Part shown: positions 1 through 6,011 of the stretch, in pieces
How positions within the stretch are numbered: the first letter of the stretch is position 1
Layout of the letters: each line of letters opens with the position of its first letter
Source: Acidobacteriaceae bacterium
Lineage (GTDB): Bacteria > Acidobacteriota > Terriglobia > Terriglobales > Acidobacteriaceae
Direction of reading: 5' to 3'
NCBI GenBank assembly: GCA_003156495.1
Contig: PMHC01000164.1
Location: 1,198-9,695 of the forward strand
DNA length: 8,498 nucleotides
Translations under genes and position numbers: made by a program
Notes under the pieces: generated by a model
Told to the model about the DNA's origin: nothing
Database searches by the model: none
Seen by the model: the letters and a program-made list of their open reading frames with translations, nothing else

Positions 1-977
1 TGCAAATCGGCGCGGTGCTCAATGAAGACGCGGAAAAGTTCGGCGTAGCGCGTGGCTAATTGCCGCTGCACATCTTCCGGCAGACCATTCACGTAAGGAT
101 TCAACTTCGGAGCCTGCGCGACCTTGAGCGAAACGTCGGCGGTGGGACCGAAGCCGGGAGTGGGCAACAGATTGATGTCGAGCTCGGAGATTGAAACCTT
201 CAAACCGAGCGCGGCGAACTCTGCGATGGCGGCACCTTCATCGGCGGCCGAAGGCGAAGTGAGGCTGAGGTGGCCTTGTATGCCGACGACGGTGATGGGC
301 GCGCCCGCCGCTTGCAGCTTTTTAACCAGCGCCACAGCCCCGGCGCGCTTGGCCGGATTTTCCAGATTGTAGTCGTTATAGACCAGTTGCGCCTGCGGGT
401 CGGCCTCGTGCGCGTAAACGAATGCCTTCTCGATGTAATCCTCGCCGATCGCCCTCAGCCACGGCGACTGGCGCAACGTGCCGTCCTCGTTGAGCGCCTC
501 ATTGACCACGTCCCAGGTTTGGATTTTGCCCTTGTAGCGGCCGACAACGGTTTGGATGTGCTCCTTCATGCGCGCCAGCAGCGCCTCGCGCCCCAGCAGG
601 CTGCCCTTCTCATCGCGGAAGACCCAGGCCGGAGTCTGGCTGTGCCAGATCAGGCAGTGGCCAACGATGAACATGTGGTACTCCTGGCCAAGCGCGACAT
701 ATCGGTCGGCCTGCGCAAATTCGTACTTGCCCGGCTGCGGATGAACCCTCTCCCACTTGAGCTCATTCTCCGGCGAAATGGAGTTGAACTGCGACTTGAG
801 CAGCGCATCGCCGCGAGCGTCGTTGCCGTTAATCTGCGCCGCGTTGATTGCCGCGCCGATGGGAAAATCATTTTGGTAAGCGGCCTTGAGAGAAACGGGA
901 GACTGCGCCGCAACGCAAACGGCGCAAAGCGCGGCGAAAATCGCCGACCGCGCGCAAGCAAAACTTTTATTCAGCAT
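1..977 (-). CDS. GH10 endo-1,4-beta-xylanase, secreted (3' end beyond window)
   Basis: Endo-1,4-beta-xylanase of glycoside hydrolase family 10, a retaining TIM-barrel enzyme that cuts internal xylan bonds. 325 residues are visible; the C-terminus lies beyond the left edge. Read from the ATG at 977-975, residues 1-24 form a signal peptide (basic start, hydrophobic AIFAALCAVCVAA, cleavage near VAA/Q), so it should act in the periplasm or outside. GH10 landmarks appear in order: ENELKW (70-75), GHCLIWH (106-112), WDVVNEAL with acid/base Glu160 (155-162), NDYN (201-204), GIQGH (232-236) and ISELDI with nucleophile Glu265 (263-268). The last barrel strand with its usual tryptophans would follow past the edge. 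A GGAGG Shine-Dalgarno (982-986 on the plus strand) lies 4 nt before the ATG and fixes the start. It is the last visible gene of the minus-strand cluster, 54 bp after the GPH symporter. Family and catalytic residues are clear; exact substrate preference is inferred. Confidence 0.95.
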   Translation of the reverse strand, partial: MLNKSFACARSAIFAALCAVCVAAQSPVSLKAAYQNDFPIGAAINAAQINGNDARGDALLKSQFNSISPENELKWERVHPQPGKYEFAQADRYVALGQEYHMFIVGHCLIWHSQTPAWVFRDEKGSLLGREALLARMKEHIQTVVGRYKGKIQTWDVVNEALNEDGTLRQSPWLRAIGEDYIEKAFVYAHEADPQAQLVYNDYNLENPAKRAGAVALVKKLQAAGAPITVVGIQGHLSLTSPSAADEGAAIAEFAALGLKVSISELDINLLPTPGFGPTADVSLKVAQAPKLNPYVNGLPEDVQRQLATRYAELFRVFIEHRADL

Positions 978-989
978 GGTTCCTCCGCA
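978..989 (-). promoter_or_regulatory. Strong Shine-Dalgarno of the GH10 xylanase
   Basis: The minus strand reads GGAGGAACC directly before the ATG at 977. The GGAGG core is at 982-986 with a 4-nt spacer. This is the strongest ribosome binding site in the xylan cluster and supports 977 as the start that carries the signal peptide. Confidence 0.7.
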
Positions 990-1023
990 TCGTGCAACTA
1001 GACTCTTCGAACAACTAATTCTG

Positions 1024-1044
1024 TTCACTGTTTACTGTTCACTG
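1024..1044. repeat. Heptanucleotide tandem repeat (3 units) spanning the symporter stop codon
   Basis: Three head-to-tail 7-nt units, TTCACTG / TTTACTG / TTCACTG on the plus strand, preceded by a partial CTG (1021-1023). On the minus strand this reads CAGTGAA CAGTAAA CAGTGAA CAG. The tract includes the TAA stop (1034-1032) and the last codons (Ser-Glu-Gln) of the GPH symporter, so the repeat supplies the end of the protein. It resembles, in unit length and position, the tracts at 5328-5355 and 6012-6039. Confidence 0.75.
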
Positions 1045-2399
1045 CCCGCGCGCGTCGTAAAAGCCTTGCGCCGCTCGGCCAGCTCGTTGGCGATCTTCTG
1101 GTTCACCTCGCGAGTAATCGGGTAGAAGAACAAGCAGAAAGCCGCGGCAAAAAAGGCCAGCCCCGCGTAGACGCTCGCCGTCAGGCGAATGCCCCACAGC
1201 GCATGCGCGCTCTGCACGGCATTCGGCACGTAGCCATAAGCGGAAAAGAGCCAACCGGCGACCGCGCCGCCAAAAGCCAGTCCTACCCACAGCGCAAAAA
1301 CCACCGCCGCGGTTACGGTTCCCGTCGCGCGGCGGCCGGTCTTCCACTCGCCGTAGTCGGCCACGTCGGCAATCATCGCCCACAGCACCGGGCACGACCA
1401 GCCGTAGGCAAACTGCCGCAAAATCTCCGAAGCGAAGAGCGGCACAACCGCCGTGGCGGGAAACAGCAGCAGCGCGACATTGAAAACTCCCGTCAGAATC
1501 ATGCTGACCAGGAAGAGATTACGCTTGCCGAAGCGCACCGTGAGCGCGTGCGAAACCGCCACGCCGATCAGCAGCGCCGCCAATCCAAAACCGTTGAACC
1601 AGCTAAAGAGAATCTGGTTACCGGCGCAGTATTTAAAGAAGGGCAGCATCACGCTGCCACGAATCGAAATCGCCGTAAAGTAGAAGGTGGTAACGAGAAA
1701 CAGCACAAACCAGGGACCGTTTTTCAGCAGATCGGACAGATCCTGGCCCATCGAAGATTGCTGTTGCGGATTGGGTTCGATGCGCTCCCGCGTGGTGGCA
1801 AAGGCGACCAGAAAAAGCACGACGCACAGCGCCGAAAAAATCCCCATCGTGAGCTGATAGCCGCGCGCCGAACTGCCGCGACCCAAAAAGCCCACCAGCG
1901 GAATCGCCAGGCTCTGCACGATGAAGCCGGCTAAATTGGCGAAGATCTGCCGGTAAGAAGCCACGCTGGTCCGCTCGTCGGGATCGTCGGTGATGACCGC
2001 GGTCAACGAAGCGTAGGGCACGTTGTTGACGACGTAGATCAGCCGCAACAAAATGTAGGTAACCCAGGCGTAGATCAGCTTGCCCGCCGGGCTAAAGTTA
2101 GGCGTAGTGAAGGTGAGCACGCCGATGATGCCGAAGGGCACGGCCGTCCACAGCAGCCAGGGACGAAAGCGCCCCCAGCGGCTGCGCGTGCGGTCGGCGA
2201 CAAAGCCCATCAGCGGATTGAGCGCGGCGGCGATGAGGCCGACGACGAGAAACAGCGTGCCGGCCTGCGCGGCGGTCAACCCGAAGGTGTCGGTATAAAA
2301 ACTCAACTGCAGGGCCAGCATCGCCTGAAAAATGAAGTTGGCCGCCATGTCGCCCAGCGCGTAGCCGAATTTCTCGGTGAAGGATAATCTTTCCGTCAT
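1032..2399 (-). CDS. GPH-family sugar (xyloside-type):cation symporter, MFS
   Basis: A 455-residue inner-membrane carrier of the glycoside-pentoside-hexuronide:cation symporter family (MelB/XynB/YicJ-like), which imports glycosides with Na+ or H+. It has about 12 hydrophobic segments. Family signatures are EKFGYALGDMAANF (9-22); NPLMGFVADRTRSRWGRFRP (61-80), whose Asp69 corresponds to the cation-site region of MelB; and ADVADYGEWKTGRRATG (344-360) after the central loop. The tail has the charged helix EVNQKIANELAERRKAF usual for xyloside-type members. The ATG at 2399 is preceded by AAGG/AGGCGG. The gene starts 38 bp after the GH3 stop and ends 54 bp before the GH10 xylanase, which points to xylooligosaccharides as cargo. 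The family call is firm; substrate and coupling ion are inferred from neighbours. The last residues (SEQ) and the stop lie in a heptamer repeat, so the natural C-terminus may have been altered by repeat insertion. Confidence 0.92.
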   Translation of the reverse strand: MTERLSFTEKFGYALGDMAANFIFQAMLALQLSFYTDTFGLTAAQAGTLFLVVGLIAAALNPLMGFVADRTRSRWGRFRPWLLWTAVPFGIIGVLTFTTPNFSPAGKLIYAWVTYILLRLIYVVNNVPYASLTAVITDDPDERTSVASYRQIFANLAGFIVQSLAIPLVGFLGRGSSARGYQLTMGIFSALCVVLFLVAFATTRERIEPNPQQQSSMGQDLSDLLKNGPWFVLFLVTTFYFTAISIRGSVMLPFFKYCAGNQILFSWFNGFGLAALLIGVAVSHALTVRFGKRNLFLVSMILTGVFNVALLLFPATAVVPLFASEILRQFAYGWSCPVLWAMIADVADYGEWKTGRRATGTVTAAVVFALWVGLAFGGAVAGWLFSAYGYVPNAVQSAHALWGIRLTASVYAGLAFFAAAFCLFFYPITREVNQKIANELAERRKAFTTRAGSEQ

Positions 2400-2418
2400 A
2401 ATCCGCCTTGTCTTTTGT

Positions 2419-2431
2419 CCGGCGTCGCCGG
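2419..2431. repeat. Short GC palindrome in the GH3-symporter spacer
   Basis: CCGGCGTCGCCGG is a perfect inverted repeat around one base, in the 38-bp gap between the GH3 stop (2438) and the symporter start (2399). In RNA it could form a small hairpin, for example one limiting processing between the two cistrons. There is no U-tract on the minus strand, so it does not look like a terminator. Confidence 0.35.
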
Positions 2432-2437
2432 CCGCGT

Positions 2438-4762
2438 TTATTCGGTTACGCGCAAAATCAGTTTCTGCAAATCCTCATCGCGCGAGGAGTTGCCAACCAT
2501 CAACTCGAAGTCGCCTGGCTCGACAACGTAATTCATGTCAATGTCGTAGAAGGCGAGTTGCTCGGGCGTAATGTCGAAGGCGACCGTGGTCGTTTCGCCC
2601 GCCGCCAGCCGCACCTTCTTGAAAGCCTTCAGTTCCTTGACCGGCCGCGTCACCGAGCTAACCAGATCGCGAATGTAAAGCTGCACCGTCTCGGTTCCAG
2701 CGTACTTGCCGGTGTTGGTCACCTCCACCAGCAGCCGCGTGGCGCCGTCGCGCGCAATCCTTTTCTTTGTTAGCCGCGGACAGGTAATCGAGAAGCTCGT
2801 GTAGCTGAGTCCGTAACCGAAGTTAAAGAGCGGCGTAACCTCGTCCCACAGATAGCCGCGGCGCGCCGACGGTTTGTAGTTGTAGAAGATGGGCAATTGA
2901 CCCACCGAGCGCGGCACAGAAATTGGCAGCTTGCCGCCGGGATTGGTCTCGCCGAAGAGCACGTCGGCCACGGCGCGGCCGGTCTCCTGGCCCAAATACC
3001 AGCACTCGAAGATCGCCGGAACCTTTTGCGCCAGTGAATTGATCGACAGCGGCCGCCCGTTAAAGAGGAACGCGACAATCGGCTTGCCCAGCGCAACCAG
3101 CGCCTGGATCAGTTCTTCCTGGCGGCCGACCAGATCGAGACTGGTGCGGTCGCCCATGTGATTCAGCGCCCATGCCTCGCGCGAAGTCTGCTCGTTGCCG
3201 CCGATGGCCAGCACAATCACGTCGGCCTGCTTGGCCACCGCGACGGCCTCGGCGATCTGCTTGCGATCTTGCTCTGGATCGCTGGCCACGACTTCGTCCT
3301 GATTCCAGTTGCCGCCGACGGTGATCTTGCAGCCTTCGGCGTAGAGCACCTTCACCTTGTCGCCGACTTTTTTCTTAATGCCCTCGAGCACGGTGACGTT
3401 CTGCTTGGGCACGCCGCTATAGCCGCCCAGCAATCCCCGATCGGCGTTGGGACCAATTACGGCGAGAGTTTTGATCTTGCGCGGATCGAGCGGAGCAACG
3501 TTGTTTTCGTTTTTCAGCAGCGTGATCGCTTCGTGCGCCGCCGTCAGCGCCAGCTCGCGATGCTCGTCGCAACCCACAACGCGCTCGGCCTCCTCCGGAT
3601 CGACGTATGGATCGTCGAAGAGGCCCATCGCGAATTTCCAATAAAGCATCGGCGCAACCAGTTCGTCGAGTTCGCGCTCCTTGAGCACGCCCTTGTGTAC
3701 CAATTCCACCAGATGCAGGTAGCAATCCGGATCGGGCAGCTCGATATTCACGCCAGCCTTGACCGCCAGCGCGCAGGATTCTTTCTTGTCCTTGGCCACG
3801 AAATGCCCGTGCGTGTCAGGCCTGTAGCCCAGTTCCCAAATGGCGTAGTAGTCGGAAACGACAAAACCCTTGAAGCCGAATTCCTTGCGCAACACATCGC
3901 GCAGCAGCCACTTGTTGGCGTGCGAGGGCACGCCGTCGATTTCGTTGTAAGAAGCCATCACGCTGATCGCTTCGGCTTCGCGCAGCGCCGTGCGAAAGGT
4001 CGATAGAAAGGTTTCGCGCAGCACGCGCATGGAAACGTTGGCCGGCGCGCAGTTCATTCCAGACTCCGGCTGACCGTGCCCGGCAAAATGCTTCAGCGTG
4101 GCGATTACGTGCCGCTTGTCGGCAAAGCTGCGGTCGCCCTGAAAGCCGCGCACTGCCGCCACGCCCATTCGCGCCGCCAGATGCGGGTCTTCACCGTAAG
4201 TCTCCTCGACGCGCCCCCAGCGCGGCTCGCGCGCCACGTCAACAACCGGCGTCAGCGCCTGATGCGTGCCGCGCAAACGCGCCTCGGCCGCCGTCATCGC
4301 ATAGAGCCGCTCCACCAGCTCGGGATCGAAGGTAGAAGCCAGCGCGATCGGCTGCGGAAAGCTGGTTCCATCCACCGCCGCGTGGCCGTGCAGGCACTCC
4401 TCGTGGAAAATCACCGGAATTCCCAGCCGTGTGTTTTCCAAAAAAAACTTCTGGATGGCGTTGGTCAGCTCGGCCATGCGCCGCGCGTTCAATCCCTTGC
4501 CCGCATCGCTGGGCCGGCCCACCTGCCCCAATCCGCGGCGATTCTTAAATGCGGCCTTGGCCTTCTTCTCGTCGAAGTAGCCCTCGGCGTCGACCATCGT
4601 CTGCGGTTTCTGCTGCCAGATGCAGAGCATCTGCGCGGCCTTCTCTTCGAGCGTCATGCGCGACAAAAGATCTTTTACCCGACGTGCCGGCGAGAGCTTG
4701 GAGTTCTTATAGGCTGGTATCGCCGCGTGGCGCGGCTTGCGAGTTGCCGTTGACTTTTTCAT
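2438..4762 (-). CDS. GH3 beta-xylosidase / beta-glucosidase
   Basis: Glycoside hydrolase family 3 enzyme, 774 residues from the ATG chosen here, removing terminal beta-linked xylose or glucose from oligosaccharides. Layout: N-terminal (alpha/beta)8 domain with FHEECLHGHA (119-128), REPRWGRVEETYGEDP (178-193), KHFAGHG (224-230) and the nucleophile Asp304 in GFVVSDYYAI (299-308); an alpha/beta sandwich (about 430-620) with GGNEQTSREAW, where Glu529 is the likely acid/base; and a C-terminal fibronectin-III-like domain (about 675-760). SDYYAI and EECLHG suggest the xylosidase-like branch, but glucosidase activity is possible. Start choice: the ATG at 4762 has AGGG 9 nt and GGA 4 nt upstream. ATG 4771 abuts its AGGG. 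A TTG at 4870 would add 36 residues with a signal-like hydrophobic run, but it has no Shine-Dalgarno and runs through AT-rich DNA with an operator-like site. From 4762 there is no signal peptide, so a cytoplasmic enzyme is expected, matching import by the symporter. Confidence 0.92.
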   Translation of the reverse strand: MKKSTATRKPRHAAIPAYKNSKLSPARRVKDLLSRMTLEEKAAQMLCIWQQKPQTMVDAEGYFDEKKAKAAFKNRRGLGQVGRPSDAGKGLNARRMAELTNAIQKFFLENTRLGIPVIFHEECLHGHAAVDGTSFPQPIALASTFDPELVERLYAMTAAEARLRGTHQALTPVVDVAREPRWGRVEETYGEDPHLAARMGVAAVRGFQGDRSFADKRHVIATLKHFAGHGQPESGMNCAPANVSMRVLRETFLSTFRTALREAEAISVMASYNEIDGVPSHANKWLLRDVLRKEFGFKGFVVSDYYAIWELGYRPDTHGHFVAKDKKESCALAVKAGVNIELPDPDCYLHLVELVHKGVLKERELDELVAPMLYWKFAMGLFDDPYVDPEEAERVVGCDEHRELALTAAHEAITLLKNENNVAPLDPRKIKTLAVIGPNADRGLLGGYSGVPKQNVTVLEGIKKKVGDKVKVLYAEGCKITVGGNWNQDEVVASDPEQDRKQIAEAVAVAKQADVIVLAIGGNEQTSREAWALNHMGDRTSLDLVGRQEELIQALVALGKPIVAFLFNGRPLSINSLAQKVPAIFECWYLGQETGRAVADVLFGETNPGGKLPISVPRSVGQLPIFYNYKPSARRGYLWDEVTPLFNFGYGLSYTSFSITCPRLTKKRIARDGATRLLVEVTNTGKYAGTETVQLYIRDLVSSVTRPVKELKAFKKVRLAAGETTTVAFDITPEQLAFYDIDMNYVVEPGDFELMVGNSSRDEDLQKLILRVTE

Positions 4763-4788
4763 CAGTTCCATCCCTGTATAGGTTGGCG

Positions 4789-4808
4789 ACTCCGCGTAGG
4801 TGCGGAGT
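4789..4808. promoter_or_regulatory. Inverted repeat / leader hairpin upstream of GH3
   Basis: ACTCCGC, a 6-nt spacer, then GCGGAGT: a perfect 7-bp inverted repeat located 27 bp upstream of the GH3 ATG at 4762. It could be a DNA operator or an RNA hairpin just ahead of the ribosome binding site. The sequence alone does not separate these. Confidence 0.45.
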
Positions 4809-4854
4809 AGCGACGATATTTTTAGCAACGCGAGCGAAACAAGCAAAACATAGC

Positions 4855-4866
4855 GAAAGCGTTTTC
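4855..4866. promoter_or_regulatory. LacI/GalR-type operator-like site
   Basis: GAAAGCGTTTTC is a near-palindrome centred on CG with one non-matching pair. It fits the AANCGNTT core common to LacI/GalR-family operators. It lies 89 bp upstream of the GH3 ATG at 4762, in an AT-rich stretch. A weak minus-strand promoter candidate (TTGCTT at 4846-4841, TAAAAA at 4824-4819, spacing 16) lies just downstream. LacI-family control of sugar-use operons is well known; that this site is used is an inference, and no regulator gene is in the window. Confidence 0.4.
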
Positions 4867-4901
4867 CCAAATGACGTAGTAAAAATACGGGTACCCCATT
4901 T

Positions 4902-5019
4902 TAGAGTGGTTCCAGAAAAACAATCCCCATCTTGACCGCCTACAGGGTCGCCACTCGCTGATGCTCGCGTCGACTTGAGTGAATTGGCTTCGATGTACAA
5001 CATTCCTGGAACCGCTCTA
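4902..5019. mobile_element. MITE-like element, 118 bp, 13/14 terminal inverted repeats with TA ends
   Basis: The left end TAGAGTGGTTCCAG (4902-4915) and the right end CTGGAACCGCTCTA (5006-5019) are inverted repeats matching at 13 of 14 positions. Both ends start with TA, as expected if the insertion duplicated a TA target in the manner of IS630/Tc1-mariner-like elements. The 90-bp interior has no coding capacity. The element would therefore be a non-autonomous miniature transposon or a palindromic repeat family member. It sits between the best promoter candidate (5217-5245) and the GH3 gene. No parental transposase is in the window. Confidence 0.5.
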
Positions 5020-5045
5020 GCCGCGTTCTTGTTTCTTACGGCTAG
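5017..5045. repeat. Inverted repeat next to the MITE-like element
   Basis: CTAGCCG (5017-5023) and CGGCTAG (5039-5045) form a perfect 7-bp stem around a 15-nt pyrimidine-rich loop (plus strand). It overlaps the right end of the MITE-like element by three bases. It may be a leader hairpin of the minus-strand transcript or part of the insertion boundary. Confidence 0.4.
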
Positions 5046-5216
5046 GGTGTAGTGCGAGCAGAGAACTGTAGCCTCGTTTTCCGAAACGATCAAAGCGCGA
5101 CAAACCCGCGCTCGACAAGTCCGCAAACTGACCGTTGCCATAAAAGAAGGCCGCACAAAAGCGCGCCGAATCGCCCGTAGAACCCGGTACGAATAGCGTA
5201 CATCGACCCGCAAAAT

Positions 5217-5245
5217 AGTGTAGTCGCGGATGCGATGGCAGGCAA
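5217..5245 (-). promoter_or_regulatory. Sigma70-like promoter, probably for the xylan cluster
   Basis: On the minus strand, TTGCCT (5245-5240), a 17-nt spacer, then TACACT (5222-5217): a good match to the vegetative consensus with ideal spacing. AT-rich DNA lies upstream, and a perfect palindrome AAAATCGATTTT (5250-5261) abuts the -35 on its upstream side. Transcription would start near 5210 and run toward GH3. No gene begins directly behind it, so the target is inferred. Confidence 0.5.
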
Positions 5246-5249
5246 TAGA

Positions 5250-5261
5250 AAAATCGATTTT
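5250..5261. promoter_or_regulatory. 12-bp palindrome upstream of the -35
   Basis: AAAATCGATTTT is perfectly self-complementary and ends four bases upstream of the -35 hexamer of the minus-strand promoter candidate. That is the place where an activator or an UP-element would act. Function is inferred from position only. Confidence 0.35.
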
Positions 5262-5290
5262 CTTCAAAGGGAATTTCAGCCATCTACGGC

Positions 5291-5321
5291 AAAGCGCGCC
5301 GGCGATTCACCCGCGCGCTTT
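5291..5321. terminator. GC-rich hairpin, candidate terminator for the hypothetical gene
   Basis: AAAGCGCGC (5291-5299) and GCGCGCTTT (5313-5321) form a perfect 9-bp stem around 13 nt, 35 bases beyond the stop of the hypothetical gene (5356) on the minus strand. Only three T residues follow on either strand, so intrinsic termination would be weak. It also lies between that gene and the promoter region of the xylan cluster, a sensible insulating position. Confidence 0.45.
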
Positions 5322-5327
5322 ACTCTA

Positions 5328-5355
5328 GCTGAAAGATGAAGGCTGGAAGCTGTTT
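5328..5355. repeat. Degenerate heptanucleotide repeat (4 units) abutting a stop codon
   Basis: Four consecutive 7-nt units on the plus strand: GCTGAAA / GATGAAG / GCTGGAA / GCTGTTT. The tract ends at the base next to the stop codon (5358-5356) of the minus-strand hypothetical gene. Unit length and placement match the tracts at 1024-1044 and 6012-6039, although the unit sequence differs. Confidence 0.6.
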
Positions 5356-5859
5356 TTACGGCCCCAGGTACAGCGTTACGTCCGGCGGCGCAAAGCTCAA
5401 CTGTCTGGTTTTGGAATCGTATTCCAGGTTCAGAGCGTTGCTCTTCCGGTCGTTGATGTAGGAGGCCACCAGCACGCCGTTGCCGTAGTGGCCGGCCAGC
5501 GCGATCTTGTGGCTATGAATCGCCCCGTACTCGTTGTCCGGGCTGGTCGAGCTCCAGTCGCCGATAAAGCGCGCATAGGGATAGGAAAAGTTCTGCGGAT
5601 GTTGCTGCCAGTTTTTGTCGTGAACCCAGACGCCGTAGGCCTTGGGCAGATCGTTGGCCTCAACCGCGGTCAAGAACTTGTTCACCGTAGCGCGCCCGCA
5701 CAAATAACGACTCCACCGCCAGGGCCAATCCGCCGGCCGGCCGGCAATGAGCCAGAAGGCCACCAGCAACGCGGCCACAGCGCCTAAACTGCATTTGAGA
5801 ATCAGCACATTGCGCCGTGAGCGCGCGGCATCGAACTGAGGAGCATCGAGCAGTGTCAT
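5356..5859 (-). CDS. Hypothetical membrane-anchored protein
   Basis: 167 residues; I do not recognise a named family. Residues 1-17 are polar and basic (RSRR), then one transmembrane helix at about 18-39 (NVLILKCSLGAVAALLVAFW), followed by a W-rich turn (PADWPWRWSRYLC) and a soluble domain of about 115 residues. By the positive-inside rule the C-terminal domain should face the periplasm. The stretch NKFLTAVEANDLPKAYGVWV (60-79) has the look of the first helix of small NTF2/cystatin-like domains, but that is only a resemblance. The ATG at 5859 is preceded by GAGGGG with an 8-nt spacer, and codon use looks like the neighbouring genes, so it is probably real. It lies 183 bp after ddl on the same strand, separated by repeats, and its stop abuts a heptamer tract. 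Link to ddl or to the xylan cluster is unproven. Confidence 0.75.
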   Translation of the reverse strand: MTLLDAPQFDAARSRRNVLILKCSLGAVAALLVAFWLIAGRPADWPWRWSRYLCGRATVNKFLTAVEANDLPKAYGVWVHDKNWQQHPQNFSYPYARFIGDWSSTSPDNEYGAIHSHKIALAGHYGNGVLVASYINDRKSNALNLEYDSKTRQLSFAPPDVTLYLGP

Positions 5860-5899
5860 TGGATCATCCCCTCGGAATCAGAATATATGGGCATCGAAA

Positions 5900-5934
5900 A
5901 ACAGGGAACAGGAATTAGGTAACAAGAATACAGA
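5900..5934. repeat. Degenerate heptanucleotide repeat (left arm of large inverted repeat)
   Basis: Units AACAGGG / AACAGGA / ATTAGGT / AACAAGA / ATACAGA on the plus strand. Bases 5902-5926 match the reverse complement of 6013-6037 at 21 of 25 positions, so this tract is an inverted copy of the ddl-end tract. Confidence 0.6.
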
Positions 5935-5997
5935 TGCGCGGCCGCAAACAGCCCTTCAGCCTTCCACTGCATCGGCGCTCTCCCTAATTCATTAGAC

Positions 5998-6009
5998 ACC
6001 GGCGCCGGT
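5998..6009. repeat. 12-bp palindrome ACCGGCGCCGGT
   Basis: Perfectly self-complementary, 34 to 45 bases beyond the ddl stop on the minus strand. It may form a hairpin or cruciform at the end of the ddl transcript, but there is no T-tract after it on the minus strand, so a standard intrinsic terminator is doubtful. Confidence 0.5.
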
Positions 6010-6011
6010 CT

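Larger units (their letters stand above)
5020..5290. other. Non-coding control region upstream of the xylan cluster
   Basis: This stretch between the MITE-like element and the hairpin at 5291-5321 holds no convincing gene. Open frames on the minus strand (for example 5283-5017) lack a Shine-Dalgarno, resemble nothing recognised and contain the promoter elements described separately. A further inverted repeat, TCGTTT-N4-AAACGA, lies at 5074-5089 and could be a regulator site. If the promoter at 5217-5245 drives the GH3 gene, the leader would be about 450 nt long. Confidence 0.5.

Noticed and set aside
3158..4006. Long open frame of 282 codons on the plus strand inside the GH3 gene
   Set aside because: It is antisense to a gene with full GH3 motifs. 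It has an arginine- and histidine-rich composition typical of a reverse-frame shadow in GC-rich DNA and no ribosome binding site.
4898..4926. Promoter using TAAAAT at the MITE-like element's left end
   Set aside because: The nearest -35-like hexamer (TTGTTT, 4923-4918) leaves only a 14-nt spacer, and the correctly spaced position reads GGATTG, so support is poor.
4707..5267. Open frame of 186 codons on the minus strand upstream of GH3
   Set aside because: It overlaps the true GH3 start and passes through the promoter, the MITE-like element and the hairpins. It has no Shine-Dalgarno and an implausible Arg/Cys-rich composition.
5017..5283. Open frame of 88 codons on the minus strand
   Set aside because: It contains the best promoter candidate, lacks a ribosome site and ends inside the MITE-like element. 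No family resemblance.
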